Both the position numbers and the translations under genes were made by a program. The notes under the pieces are model-generated. The model did no database searches. It had not been told where the DNA came from and saw only the letters and a program-made list of their open reading frames with translations. This document shows positions 41,960 through 50,384 of a stretch of DNA of 51,631 nucleotides, one piece after another (position 1 is the stretch's first letter; the number at the start of each line of letters is the position of its first letter). Source of the DNA: Allofournierella sp. (GTDB lineage: Bacteria; Bacillota; Clostridia; Oscillospirales; Ruminococcaceae); the NCBI GenBank assembly GCA_020025635.1, contig JAHHRU010000015.1:1-51631 (forward strand), read 5' to 3'.

Positions 41960-42385
41960 TCACCCCTCTCCTCCGCAGTCGATCACCGAAAATGCGGCGC
42001 TGCGGTAAAATGCGGGCCGCCCGGTGCCCGGGTCCACAAGATCCGGCTCACACTTCACGTCCCCCAAATAAAACCGCCGGGTCTGCCAGCGGCCCACATT
42101 GTGGCTGAAATAGCGGCAGTAAAAGCTGAAATGCCCCGCTTCAAACCAGCGGTTCATCCGCCACCAGTCCTCACAGGGGATGCTGTCCCACCGCAGCTCC
42201 TGTTTATCAAGGCTTCGGCCCACCATGCGGCCCACAAGCTCGCCCTCGGCGTTGCGGGCAGCGTCCACCATGCGGCTGGTGGCAAAAGGGCCTTTGTCCG
42301 GGTAGGGCACCTTGACCGCATAGTGGGTCTCGGTCACATCCGGCCCGTCACCCAGATACAAAAACCCGGTCTCAATAAAGCTCAC
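41960..42385 (-). CDS. Phage tail protein, small (distal-tail position)
   Basis: 141 residues. Sits right after the tape measure gene, where distal tail or tape-measure-linked proteins are encoded. Motifs such as DSIPCEDWWRMNRWFEAGHFSFYCRYF (in part: CEDWWRMNRWFEAG) are Trp/Phe-rich; I cannot name a family with confidence. Start: an upstream ATG at 42427 is in frame, but GGAGG at 42394-42398 is ideally spaced for the GTG at 42385 (MSFIETGFLYL). It overlaps the tape measure gene by 14 bp. Confidence 0.65.
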   Translation of the reverse strand: MSFIETGFLYLGDGPDVTETHYAVKVPYPDKGPFATSRMVDAARNAEGELVGRMVGRSLDKQELRWDSIPCEDWWRMNRWFEAGHFSFYCRYFSHNVGRWQTRRFYLGDVKCEPDLVDPGTGRPAFYRSAAFSVIDCGGEG

Positions 42386-43826
42386 CGAATGCACCTCCGA
42401 TCTGCGCGCCCCGGCTTGCCCGCACACGGTTCACCGCCCGGTAAAGCACCTCGCCGTCCAGCTGCACCTCAATGGGTGCGGCCACACGCAGCTCACCGGC
42501 CTGCATCTCATGCAGCGCCTCCATGAGCGCCTCTTTGATGGTGTCCAGCGGGGCCTCCACGTTGGTGCCGTTTTTCTGGTCGCCCACCATTGCCAAGAAG
42601 GGCCGGTTCGCGGGCAGCACCGCACCCTGCGCAAGCTTCGGGATCTGATACTCGGGCATTCGGGGCAGCTTTGGGGCAAACTGCTTGCCGCCGATGCCCG
42701 GCACCCACGAGGGCACGGTAAAGCCCAGCTTTTCCACCCCGCTTGCCACGCAGTTCACCGCAAAATTCACCGCCCGCAGCAGAGCGTTGAGCAGGTCGAT
42801 CACCAGATTCACTGCTCCCCGCACCGCCGAAGCCGCCGCCGTGAACACGCCGGAAAGAATGTCTACCACGCCGTTCCATGCCTTTTTCCAGTCGGCAGAA
42901 AAAACGCCCCGGATAAAATCGTTGATGCCGCTGAAGCACATCGAAAGGGCCTCCATCAGCCCCGCCGCCGTGCGCACCACCGTGTCCGAAACATCCAGCA
43001 CCAGCTGGGCGATCCAGTTCACCAAAACGCTCAAGGTGGCCCGGGCGTGATCCAGCACCGGCAGGATCACCCCGTTCCAAACGTCGGCCACCAGCTGACC
43101 CAGCCCGCCGAGGGAGTCCATCAGCCCCTGCCAGAAGGGGGCAAGAAAGGCCTGCCATTCCGCCATTTTTGCGGCAAAGGCGGCACCGATGGGCACCAAA
43201 GTGCCGTTCCAGAATTCGGTCACAATGGCCCACAGGCCCGAAAGCCCTTCTCCAATCGCCGCCAGCACCGGCGCACCCAGCTCGTTCCACCCGGCGCTCA
43301 AGACCTGCCAAAGCTCACCCAGCAGGGCCGCCAAGGGCGAAAGCAGCAGCAAAATGCCTTGCAGCATACCGCCCAGCGGGCTGAAGGCGCTGCTCAGAGC
43401 CGCCGCCAGCAAGAGCAGACCGGGCAGAGCCATCTGCACCCCCATCCACAAGGCGGGCAGCAGCTCCTCGGTAAGCTGCCGCAGAGCGGCAGCCGCCGCC
43501 CGCAGTGCCTTGGATGCGCCTTTGTCAACGGTGCTGCCGCCTTTGGAGGGCCTTTTTTCGGCCGGGTCCTTGGGCAGAGCAAAGGCCTGCGTTTGAATGC
43601 GGTGCAGCTCGTCGAAGCCTGCGATCTGGTTTTTGGTGGAGGCCATCACGCCCCGCATGGCGGCGGTGATTTTTTGCTCCAGCTTCAAAAACGACTGCGC
43701 CCCCGCCTGCACCGGCCCGGTAAAAATGCCGCAAAGCTCCAAAAGGCTTTTGCCAAGGCCCTCCACCTGCTGCTCGGCGGCGAAAGCCGCCGGAGCCAGC
43801 CGGTCAAAAAATTCAAGTTGTTCCGT
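42372..43826 (-). CDS. Phage tape measure protein, unusual start
   Basis: About 484 residues in frame. A helical N-terminal part is followed by long hydrophobic helices (about 100-290: LLPALWMGVQMALPGLLLLAAAL, in part) with repeated Trp-Asn-Gly patterns (VTEFWNGTLVPI; VADVWNGVILPV), and a C-terminal PSWVPGIGGKQFAPKLP, as in tape measure proteins of siphophages. It sets tail length. No ATG, GTG or TTG lies near the strong AAAGGAGGG at 43835-43844. An ACG at 43826 is 8 bases from it. The first conventional start is GTG 43766, which would drop about 20 residues. The frame is +1 relative to the gene before it. Confidence 0.8.
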   Translation of the reverse strand, partial: TEQLEFFDRLAPAAFAAEQQVEGLGKSLLELCGIFTGPVQAGAQSFLKLEQKITAAMRGVMASTKNQIAGFDELHRIQTQAFALPKDPAEKRPSKGGSTVDKGASKALRAAAAALRQLTEELLPALWMGVQMALPGLLLLAAALSSAFSPLGGMLQGILLLLSPLAALLGELWQVLSAGWNELGAPVLAAIGEGLSGLWAIVTEFWNGTLVPIGAAFAAKMAEWQAFLAPFWQGLMDSLGGLGQLVADVWNGVILPVLDHARATLSVLVNWIAQLVLDVSDTVVRTAAGLMEALSMCFSGINDFIRGVFSADWKKAWNGVVDILSGVFTAAASAVRGAVNLVIDLLNALLRAVNFAVNCVASGVEKLGFTVPSWVPGIGGKQFAPKLPRMPEYQIPKLAQGAVLPANRPFLAMVGDQKNGTNVEAPLDTIKEALMEALHEMQAGELRVAAPIEVQLDGEVLYRAVNRVRASRGAQIGGAFGELY

Positions 43827-44406
43827 TGCGTTGTCCCTCCTTTTTGTCGAGCAGCTTTTGCAGCCGTGCCTTTTCGGCCTCTTCCTCGGGGGAAAGGGCG
43901 GCTTTGAGCTTGATGCGCCCCGGCTCCCGGCGCAGATATTCCTTTTCCCATTCGTCAAGGGCCGTGCCCTCCGCCAGCTTTTTGCGGATGCCCACCACTG
44001 CCGAAAGCCTGCCTTCGCCCACCGCCCCAAAAAAGGAGAGGAAGGTCCACCAGTGCACAAAGTCCAGCTCCCGCAGCTCTCTGCCCGCCGCCTTGTTCAC
44101 GTCCGCAATAATCAGCTCCGCATCCTGCTGCCAGTCCAAAAGGCGGGGGCCTGCCGGGCCGGGGTCTTGCCGTCCGCCCGCCAAAAAGAGCATCAGCTCC
44201 TTTGCCGCACTCTCCCAAAGGGCGGGGGGCATTTGGCTGAACTCCTTAAAAAAGAGCCGCATGGCAAGATAGATGCGCCCGCTTTCGGGCAGATCCTTCC
44301 GTTCCAGCACCGCCATCACCCGCAGCATCACCCGAAAATCCGCCCGGATGTCCCAGTCCTGTTCGCCCAGCCGCACTTTTTTGGGCAGCCGCCAAAGGTC
44401 TTGCAT
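43813..44406 (-). CDS. Bacteriophage Gp15-family tail assembly protein
   Basis: 197 residues. DWDIRADFRVMLRVMAVLE near the N terminus and DFVHWWTFLSFFGAVGEG... GIRKKLAEGTALDEWEKEYLR in the C-terminal half are the pattern of the phage Gp15 family, whose gene always lies just before the tape measure. It probably acts as a tail assembly chaperone for the tape measure. Its last 14 bases overlap the tape-measure frame. AAGGGGGCGGCAGG precedes the ATG. Confidence 0.82.
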   Translation of the reverse strand: MQDLWRLPKKVRLGEQDWDIRADFRVMLRVMAVLERKDLPESGRIYLAMRLFFKEFSQMPPALWESAAKELMLFLAGGRQDPGPAGPRLLDWQQDAELIIADVNKAAGRELRELDFVHWWTFLSFFGAVGEGRLSAVVGIRKKLAEGTALDEWEKEYLRREPGRIKLKAALSPEEEAEKARLQKLLDKKEGQRNGTT

Positions 44407-44418
44407 CCTGCCGCCCCC

Positions 44419-44826
44419 TTATTCCTGCAAAGCGGCCAGTTCCTTTTGGGCCTCCTCTTCGTAAAAGCCCCGGGCACCTTCTTCCAGCACCGGCGCCAGT
44501 GCCGCCAGCAGGTTCTGCACCAAGCGGCGGCCGTTCTGGCACAGGGCCAAAAGGTTCACCCCGCCGGTCACCCGGTCAAAATCATTGCCCTCGCCAAAGG
44601 CCTCGTTCAAAAGGGCCTTTGCCTGTCGGTCCCCCTCTTTGAGCAGCTCCAGCGCCGCTTCGCCGCTCTCGGCGGGCGTATTGGCAAGCTGCTGTTCCAG
44701 CTCCTCCAGCCGGTCGGCCGTTTTTAAAAAGCGGTGATAAAGGTTCGGGTCGGCCGGGTTAAAACGCAGCACCCCGCTGCCGATGCGGTATTCTTTCAGG
44801 CCGGTATCCAAACAAAGCTCCTGCAT
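44419..44826 (-). CDS. Phage tail assembly chaperone-like protein
   Basis: 135 residues, mainly helical and acidic. Begins ELCLDTGLKEYRIG with a short beta part (VLRFNPADPNLYHRF), as in DUF6673-type proteins that sit between the tail tube and the Gp15 gene in Firmicutes phages. Position and size suggest the first of two tail assembly chaperones. No slippery heptamer that would fuse it to the next gene was seen. AAGGAGGGG lies before the ATG, 12 bp from the tail tube gene. Confidence 0.7.
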   Translation of the reverse strand: MQELCLDTGLKEYRIGSGVLRFNPADPNLYHRFLKTADRLEELEQQLANTPAESGEAALELLKEGDRQAKALLNEAFGEGNDFDRVTGGVNLLALCQNGRRLVQNLLAALAPVLEEGARGFYEEEAQKELAALQE

Positions 44827-44837
44827 ATTGCCCCTCC

Positions 44838-45320
44838 TTATTTCTCGGTAAATTTTCCGCTGTCCGGGTCAAACCAGCCCTTCACCGGCGCACCCTCGTA
44901 ATGCACGGCAAAGGGGATCTGATACCCCGCCGCACTGCCGCCGTAGCTGGTCACCTCCAAAATGGCCCGTTCCTTGGTGGCGGGGAAGCCCTTGGACGGC
45001 TCCTTTTCTTCCCACAAATGAACCTCCACCACGGTGGTGGCGCAGTCGTCCAGCACCTTGCCGCTGTCCAAAATGTCCTGCAAGCGGGCAAACAGGGGGT
45101 CGCCCTTTTCGGCGTAATAGGGTTCCACCTTGCCGTTTTTTTCGTAGCCGGTGAGCAGTACCCTTGTCTCGCCCAAAATGTTTTTTGTTTTTTCCACAGT
45201 GGCCGAAAGCTCGGGGCTGTACTCTTCCAGATCCTTGCCCAGCCGTTCATACTGAGCGGGGCTGCCGGGCTGGGCCGTGTCCAAATAATGCGCCATGAAT
45301 CGGCGCTCGATTTTTGCCAT
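44838..45320 (-). CDS. Phage major tail (tube) protein
   Basis: 160 residues. YEKNGKVEPYYAEKGDPLFARLQDIL and TVVEVHLWEEKEPSKGFPATKERAILEVTSYGG (in part: VVEVHLWEEKEPSKGFPATK) form the beta-sandwich pattern of Firmicutes tail tube subunits with the GAPVKGWFDPDSGKFTE C-terminal loop. Many copies stack into the tail tube. The start is the ATG at 45320 (GAGGTG 6 bases away); an ATG at 45341 is open but unsupported. Confidence 0.8.
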   Translation of the reverse strand: MAKIERRFMAHYLDTAQPGSPAQYERLGKDLEEYSPELSATVEKTKNILGETRVLLTGYEKNGKVEPYYAEKGDPLFARLQDILDSGKVLDDCATTVVEVHLWEEKEPSKGFPATKERAILEVTSYGGSAAGYQIPFAVHYEGAPVKGWFDPDSGKFTEK

Positions 45321-45330
45321 ATCCTTCACC

Positions 45331-45756
45331 TCACGGATCAATCAAAATTGTGTACCGGGCCAAAAGACCCGTTTTTACCTGCAAAATGCCCTCTTCGCTC
45401 ACGGCCTTTTGGTATTTGCCGCTCACAAAGATTTGGTCAAAGCCGGGCGGGGGCGGGGCGGCATCCAGTGCGCGCCAAAGCTCGAGCAGCAGCTCGCAGT
45501 TTTTGCGGATGCTCTCCCCATCGCCCTCGGGCTGGGCAAGGCGCAGCCGCAAAAAGAACTGGGTCTCCCGTGTTTGATGCCTGCGGCCCAAAAGATCGGT
45601 TTTTTCGGTCAAAATCCGCTCGCCCGCCGTTTCCAGCGCCCAGCCTTCCCCCGGCCCGGCTTCTTCCAAGGCCAGCGGGCCAAGACCCAGCGGCGCGCCC
45701 AGCTGTTCGGCCCAGCGGGCCGCCGCCCCGGCTCCCCGGTCGTTTTTGTTCTGCAT
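45331..45756 (-). CDS. Phage minor capsid/tail completion protein
   Basis: 141 residues. Position between the head-closure gene and the tail tube gene fits a tail terminator or Minor_capsid_3-type protein. The C-terminal half shows an alternating strand pattern (QFFLRLRLAQPE; GKYQKAVSEEGILQVKTGLLARYTILID), usual in such terminators. Arg-rich, Ala-rich N terminus. AAAGGAAAAGGGAT precedes the ATG. Confidence 0.65.
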   Translation of the reverse strand: MQNKNDRGAGAAARWAEQLGAPLGLGPLALEEAGPGEGWALETAGERILTEKTDLLGRRHQTRETQFFLRLRLAQPEGDGESIRKNCELLLELWRALDAAPPPPGFDQIFVSGKYQKAVSEEGILQVKTGLLARYTILIDP

Positions 45757-45774
45757 ATCCCTTTTCCTTTCGTT

Positions 45775-46263
45775 TTAGCGGTGTACCGCCTTGTGGGGTC
45801 TCGGCAGGCCGCTGCGTCCCAGCTGCTGAGGGCCGCCCGCCTCAATGTGGCAAACTCTGCCGTTCCATCTTCGCTCGGCCACCTCTTTTACCGTGCAGCC
45901 ACCCTTTAAGGGGTCAAGGGCCGCCCAGTCCGCCGGGGTCAACAGCTCGGGGCCTTCCCCCTCTGCCAGCTTGTCCCCCGGCAGAAGGGTGAACCGGCCC
46001 GCCTGCTGCTCTGCGGTCATGCGGTGGTATTCCTCCGGGCTTGCCCAGCGGGGGCGGCCCTCGCTCTGGGGCAGGATCAGCAAAAAGCTGTTCTCCCAGC
46101 CGCTGCCCGCATCCTTTGCACGGCGGGTGAGGTAGCGGTCCAAAAAGGCCCCCTTAAAAAGGATGCGCTTTACCAAAAAGCCCTCGCCGGGCATTCGGTG
46201 ATAAAGGGTCACGGTGCGCCGGCAAAGGCCGTAATCCGGGCCGGGCCTGCAAAGTCTCCTCAT
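45775..46263 (-). CDS. Phage head-tail joining protein
   Basis: 162 residues. VTLYHRMPGEGFLVKRILFKGAFLDR, a strand-rich middle (SFLLILPQSEGR) and LLPGDKLAEGEGPELLTPADWAALD fit the head-closure/Minor_capsid_1 type. It would seal the capsid after DNA filling. The start ATG overlaps the previous stop (ATGA); GGAGGCGGCGT is just upstream. Confidence 0.68.
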   Translation of the reverse strand: MRRLCRPGPDYGLCRRTVTLYHRMPGEGFLVKRILFKGAFLDRYLTRRAKDAGSGWENSFLLILPQSEGRPRWASPEEYHRMTAEQQAGRFTLLPGDKLAEGEGPELLTPADWAALDPLKGGCTVKEVAERRWNGRVCHIEAGGPQQLGRSGLPRPHKAVHR

Positions 46264-46610
46264 ACGCCGCCTCCCACAGGGCCACGATAAATGTCGTAAT
46301 AAAGCCCCACCGCACGGCGTACCTCGGCGGCCTTGTCCTTTTTCAAAAGCCCGCCGCCCCCGCCGGTCTGGGACACACTGCCCACACTCAGGCCCCGTGT
46401 GCCGCCGTTTTCCAGCCAGTCAAAATAGGCCAGCACCTCGGCAATCTGGCACACGGCGTTCGGCCGGGCGTTTTCGTCCACCGGGGTGAGGGTGTATCGG
46501 CGCTCAAAGCGGTCAAGCTCCGCCCGGGCCTCCCGGGCATAGCGCAAAAATTCCTCTTCGTCCAAGCTGCCGCCGCCGAATGTGCCCTTGTAAAATTCAA
46601 AATCGCACAT
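46260..46610 (-). CDS. Phage head-tail connector protein
   Basis: 116 residues. EEFLRYAREARAELDRFERRYTL and AVCQIAEVLAYFDWLENGG are the helical pattern of gp6-like connectors that attach below the portal. The C-terminal part (LLKKDKAAEVRRAVGLYYDIYRG) is also helical. The start at 46610 overlaps the capsid stop by one base (TGATG). A 30-codon open frame further upstream runs inside the capsid gene. Confidence 0.75.
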   Translation of the reverse strand: MCDFEFYKGTFGGGSLDEEEFLRYAREARAELDRFERRYTLTPVDENARPNAVCQIAEVLAYFDWLENGGTRGLSVGSVSQTGGGGGLLKKDKAAEVRRAVGLYYDIYRGPVGGGV

Positions 46611-47470
46611 CAAACCGCCGCCTTGTGGCTCACGTACACGCCCGCCGCCTTGTTCTTGTACACCTGCGCGATGGACACGCAGCGGTAGCCGAACTTCCAA
46701 GCATCGGCGTCGGGGTTTGCCTTCGGCTCAATGATCTTGGGTGCCAGATGCTTTTCAAACTGGATGAGCGCATCCTTGTGCAGGATGAGGAAGTTCACCT
46801 CGGCCGCACCGGAGCCCTTGCCAAAGCCGCCCTCGCCGGAGGCATTCAGGGTCACGCCGGTGTAAAAGCGGCTCTGAGGCACCAGAGTCACCGACGCAAA
46901 GCGATCCAGCACCGCGCGGCTCTTGTTGGAGTCCAGATCTGCGATCATGCCGTGCAGGGTGGGAGTAATGAACAGGTGGCGCTCCTCCATGGGCACCTCG
47001 GCCTCGTCCATCTTGGTGGACGCCTCACGCAGCGCCGCCAAAACCTGCGTGCCGTTTGCCAGGGTCTCCTGCTTTTTGCCCACACCCTCGGCGGATGCGT
47101 AAGCGGCAAAGCGGAAGGCATCCAGCTCAGGCACCACACGGGTGCGGATGAATTCGCCTGCCAAGCGGCCGAAATACAGACCGGCGGTCTCCTCGTTCTC
47201 CACAGAGTCCACCGAGAACATACGGCCTCGGTCGTAATTGCACTTCACGGTCTGGTTGGTCAGGGTCACATCGCCCTGCACGTAACCGGAAGCGTGGTCA
47301 TAGTTTGCCAGACCCTGCATATCCAGCATGGGCACGATCAGTTCGTTGGCGTTTGCGCCCTGCCGTGCCAGCTCCTCCGCGCCGTCAAGGCGGGCGGTGA
47401 GGGCCGAAGCCTTATACACCTCGTCCAGCATGGGAACAAACTTTGCTGCCAGTTTTGCGGTATTTGCCAT
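46610..47470 (-). CDS. Phage major capsid protein
   Basis: 286 residues, size normal for small HK97-fold capsids. KLAAKFVPMLDEVYKASALTARL at the N terminus, DMQGLANYDHASGY, FSVDSVENEETA, VVPELDAFRFAAYAS, LFITPTLHGMI and a C-terminal KIIEPKANPDADAWKFGYR with VYKNKAAGVYVSHK are typical of Clostridia phage capsids. It makes the DNA container. AAGGAGGACTTACAAA precedes the ATG; 29 bp after the scaffold gene. Confidence 0.88.
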   Translation of the reverse strand: MANTAKLAAKFVPMLDEVYKASALTARLDGAEELARQGANANELIVPMLDMQGLANYDHASGYVQGDVTLTNQTVKCNYDRGRMFSVDSVENEETAGLYFGRLAGEFIRTRVVPELDAFRFAAYASAEGVGKKQETLANGTQVLAALREASTKMDEAEVPMEERHLFITPTLHGMIADLDSNKSRAVLDRFASVTLVPQSRFYTGVTLNASGEGGFGKGSGAAEVNFLILHKDALIQFEKHLAPKIIEPKANPDADAWKFGYRCVSIAQVYKNKAAGVYVSHKAAV

Positions 47471-47499
47471 TTTGTAAGTCCTCCTTAAAAATTATTGAT

Positions 47500-47877
47500 T
47501 CAAAGTCCAAAGGCACGGCGCAGCGCAGAATCCGCATCGTCGGAGCTGCCGCCGGTGCCGGTGGCGGCGCTGTAGCCCGCCGGGATGGGCTTTTCAAACA
47601 GGTATTCGTTATCGGCCTTCACCTTTTCGAGGGCCGAGAGCAGAGCAGCGTCCGGGTCATCGGCGTTCTGGATGCCGTCCAAGTCCATCAGCGCCTTCAC
47701 CGCCTTTTCGCTGCGGCCGCCCGCCAGCTGGATCTGAGCCGAAAGCTTTGCCTCCAGCCCCTTTCGGGCGGCCTGCTGCTTCCAGTCCGGCTCGTAATCG
47801 CTCAGGGTCTCGGCCAGCCAGTCAAGACCCTCCCCCGCCGCATCCGGCAGATGCTGCAAAATTTCTTCTCTTGTCAT
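47500..47877 (-). CDS. Phage scaffold-like protein (minor structural GP20 type)
   Basis: 125 residues, acidic and helical (TREEILQHLPDAAGEGLDWLAETL; GLEAKLSAQIQLAGGR; KAVKALMDLDGIQ), ending in ALEKVKADNEYLFE and a Gly/Ser/Asp-rich tail. This fits phage minor structural GP20, which acts as capsid scaffold. It is shorter than the common 180-200 residues. CGGAGGTGTAAACC precedes the ATG; 3 bp after the portal gene. Confidence 0.78.
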   Translation of the reverse strand: MTREEILQHLPDAAGEGLDWLAETLSDYEPDWKQQAARKGLEAKLSAQIQLAGGRSEKAVKALMDLDGIQNADDPDAALLSALEKVKADNEYLFEKPIPAGYSAATGTGGSSDDADSALRRAFGL

Positions 47878-47880
47878 GGT

Positions 47881-49083
47881 TTACACCTCCGTTCTCAAAT
47901 CTCCGTCGCCCCAGCTCACGGTGAGCGCCGCCTCTTCGGGGGGCGGGGCCGCAATGCCGTAAATGCGGGCGATTTTTGCCGCCAGCTCCAGCGCTTCTTT
48001 GGCGGCAGCCTCCCAAGCCTCCCGCAGCTCCCGAATGGTGAGGGCATAATCGCCCTCCGAGCTTGTCACCTCGGTGGCGGTGCGGGGCGAAGCCTCCACC
48101 GGGCCGAGCAGGCCCCGCTTTAAGCCGGTCAGGCTCTCAAGGGAGCGCAGCTGCTCGGCCTTGCGGGCCAAAAAGCTCTCCACCCGCAGCTCGGGGGCAA
48201 AAATGGTCAGCCCGGTGCTGGAAGGGTCATCGTCCAGCCCCACAAACAGGCCCTCGGGCAGCTCCCGGCCCCTGCCCCGGCGGCGCAAAAGGTCGGCCGA
48301 AGCAAACACCCGGCTTGCCCCGTGCTCAAACTCCCGATCCAGCTGCCGTTCGCCCCGGTCGATGGCGTGCAAAAGCCCCGCCGGAGCCGCCAGCACACCC
48401 ACCGGCTCGGCGCTGCCGTCCACACAGTTTTCGGCGGGCATGGTGAGGGCCGCAAAGCCCAGACCCCCCACCGAGGGCAGCACCAGCTTGGGCAAAAGGC
48501 CCGCTGTTTCGGGCAGGGCAGCCAGCGGCACCCGACTGCCCAGATTCTGGCCTCGGGCGCTCTCAAACAGGCGGCTCTCGATCACCAGCTGGCCCAGCTT
48601 ATCGGTGGAGCGCTTTTCCAAAAGGGTGAACACCCGCCCGTTTTTCTGCCAGCGGCAGCCGGTGCCCATGGCGGTGGGGTTGCCCTCGGCATCCCGTTCC
48701 AGCACCAGCGCCCGATCCCGCCGAATCACCGAAAACCACACCCTTCCCGTTTCCGGGTCAGGCACCGGCTTTAACCATGCGGTGCCGCCGATCAGTGCCA
48801 TCTGCATGGCCCGGCCCTTTACCTTATCAAGGGCCGCAAGGGTGCTCTCAAAAAAGCCCTCGGGGGCACTTGCCCCGTACTCTGCAAAGCAGGCACGGCA
48901 GAGCTTTTGCACGATCACAAAGCCCAACCGCTGACTGGGGTCCTCCTGCTCGGTTTTTTCCCGGTCAAAATAGAGCGAAAACCAGTCCGCCATGGCGGCC
49001 TTCATGGCCTCGGATGCGGTTTCGCCGCCTTCCCCAAAGCCCTGTCGGAATTTTTGGTCCAGCTCTTCCAGTTCACAGCCCAT
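47881..49083 (-). CDS. Phage portal protein
   Basis: 400 residues. Forms the twelve-subunit ring through which DNA enters and leaves. Features: MALIGGTAWLKPVPDPETGRVWFSVIRRD in the middle, RGERQLDREFEHGASRVFASADLLRRRG, FVGLDDD, and a C-terminal TGLKRGLLGPVEASPRTATEVTSSEGD followed by a long helix (in part: TATEVTSSEGDYALTIREL), as in portals of A118-like Firmicutes phages. It is short by about 50 residues compared with many relatives. AGAGGCGATAAAAA precedes the ATG. Confidence 0.85.
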   Translation of the reverse strand: MGCELEELDQKFRQGFGEGGETASEAMKAAMADWFSLYFDREKTEQEDPSQRLGFVIVQKLCRACFAEYGASAPEGFFESTLAALDKVKGRAMQMALIGGTAWLKPVPDPETGRVWFSVIRRDRALVLERDAEGNPTAMGTGCRWQKNGRVFTLLEKRSTDKLGQLVIESRLFESARGQNLGSRVPLAALPETAGLLPKLVLPSVGGLGFAALTMPAENCVDGSAEPVGVLAAPAGLLHAIDRGERQLDREFEHGASRVFASADLLRRRGRGRELPEGLFVGLDDDPSSTGLTIFAPELRVESFLARKAEQLRSLESLTGLKRGLLGPVEASPRTATEVTSSEGDYALTIRELREAWEAAAKEALELAAKIARIYGIAAPPPEEAALTVSWGDGDLRTEV

Positions 49084-49112
49084 TTTTTATCGCCTCTCTT
49101 TCTAAAAAATCC

Positions 49113-50306
49113 TCATGCTCCCCGCCGCTTCCACACCTCGCACAGGGCGTACCGCACCGCGTCGATGTGGTGGTTGTCCTTGTCCGGCCAGCCGGGCAGC
49201 ACCTCCCCGGTGAGGGGCTTTTTGCGGTACTCATACTGCCCAAACTCCCGGGCGGTGTCCGGGCAGCGGGCCGGGTCAATGCGGATGGCAGCAAGGCCCT
49301 GCATCCACTTCATGCCCGCCGCCAAGCTTCCCGGCCCTTTTTCCACCCCTCGGCAGCCAAGCCCCATGGCCCGGTAATCGCCGCAGCTTTTCGGCTCGGC
49401 CGAGTCGGCATAAAGGGTCTCGGTGCCCTCCGGCCCCTGCATCACGCCCTTTTGCAGCAGCAGACGGGCGGTGTCCTCGTTGGAGGTGCGCTGCCGTGTG
49501 GCCTCGTCCCAGACGGTCAGGATGCGCCGGGCCGGGTCATAGGCGCAGGAGTTGAAGGCCCACGGGTCGGGAAACCAGCCCCAGTCCACCCCGTGATAGC
49601 GGCGCTCAAAGCCTCCGATCTCTTCATCGGTCACTTCTTCAAACCGCAGGTTCAAAAACACCGCCGTGCCGCTGCCCACCGCCTCGCCCAAATACTCATT
49701 GCGGAAGGCGGTCTCATCCTTTTTGCGCAGCTCCTCCGCATCCCGCAAAAAGCGTTTGCCCAGCCAGCCGGGCGGCACCGAGCGGTAATCCGACCGATGC
49801 ACCAGCCGCCCCTCTGCCGCTTCCAGCGCCCGCCGGTTCACCCAGCTTTTGGGGCTGGGCGGAGGGTTGAAGCTCTCCAAAACCAGCGAGTAATCGCCGC
49901 CGCGCACAAGGCTCTGCAAGGCGCTGCGCAGCTGCTCGGGGCCGTCGAACTGATCCAGCTCCTCAAACCACACAATGCCCAGATGCCCAAAGGGCAGCTT
50001 GACCGATTTGAGCTTGCCCGCATCGTCCAGGCCGAAAAACAAAATGCGCTGCCCGGTGGGCTTATAGATCATGCGCATGGGGCTTACCGTTACCTCAAAG
50101 GCCCCCAAAATGCCCAGCTGACCCGCCGCCCAAAGGATCTGCTCAAACACGCTGGAACGCAGGGTCGCCGCCACCCGCCGCAGCGCCGCCGCATGGCAGC
50201 GGGGATGGGCCAGCAGCTGCAACAAAAGCTCAATGGCCGCAAAGCTGGACTTGGTGCTGCCGCGCCCGCCTGCCAAGATCAGCTCGTCCACCTGCCCGGC
50301 ACGCAC
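49113..50306 (-). CDS. Phage terminase large subunit, N terminus out of frame with its ATG
   Basis: 397 residues from GTG. ATPase Walker A LILAGGRGSTKSSF, Walker B LGIVWFEELDQFDG, and the nuclease part with HGVDWGWFPDPWAFN and LYADSAEPKS, then NHHIDAVRYAL: a complete XtmB-like packaging motor. GTG 50306 has no ribosome site, and the frame continues upstream with conserved residues (KKQQIRLSQIISPGFYSAHR) back to 50369. The only nearby ATG (50379-50377, MRR) is one base out of frame: removing one G at 50370 would join MRR to KKQQIRLSQ. Either a +1 shift, an unusual start, or a real one-base insertion. Confidence 0.85.
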   Translation of the reverse strand: MRAGQVDELILAGGRGSTKSSFAAIELLLQLLAHPRCHAAALRRVAATLRSSVFEQILWAAGQLGILGAFEVTVSPMRMIYKPTGQRILFFGLDDAGKLKSVKLPFGHLGIVWFEELDQFDGPEQLRSALQSLVRGGDYSLVLESFNPPPSPKSWVNRRALEAAEGRLVHRSDYRSVPPGWLGKRFLRDAEELRKKDETAFRNEYLGEAVGSGTAVFLNLRFEEVTDEEIGGFERRYHGVDWGWFPDPWAFNSCAYDPARRILTVWDEATRQRTSNEDTARLLLQKGVMQGPEGTETLYADSAEPKSCGDYRAMGLGCRGVEKGPGSLAAGMKWMQGLAAIRIDPARCPDTAREFGQYEYRKKPLTGEVLPGWPDKDNHHIDAVRYALCEVWKRRGA

Positions 50307-50384
50307 GGCCCGGTGTGCGGAATAAAATCCGGGGCTGATGATCTGCGAAAGCCGTATTTGCTGTTTCTTCGCGCCGCATCCCTC

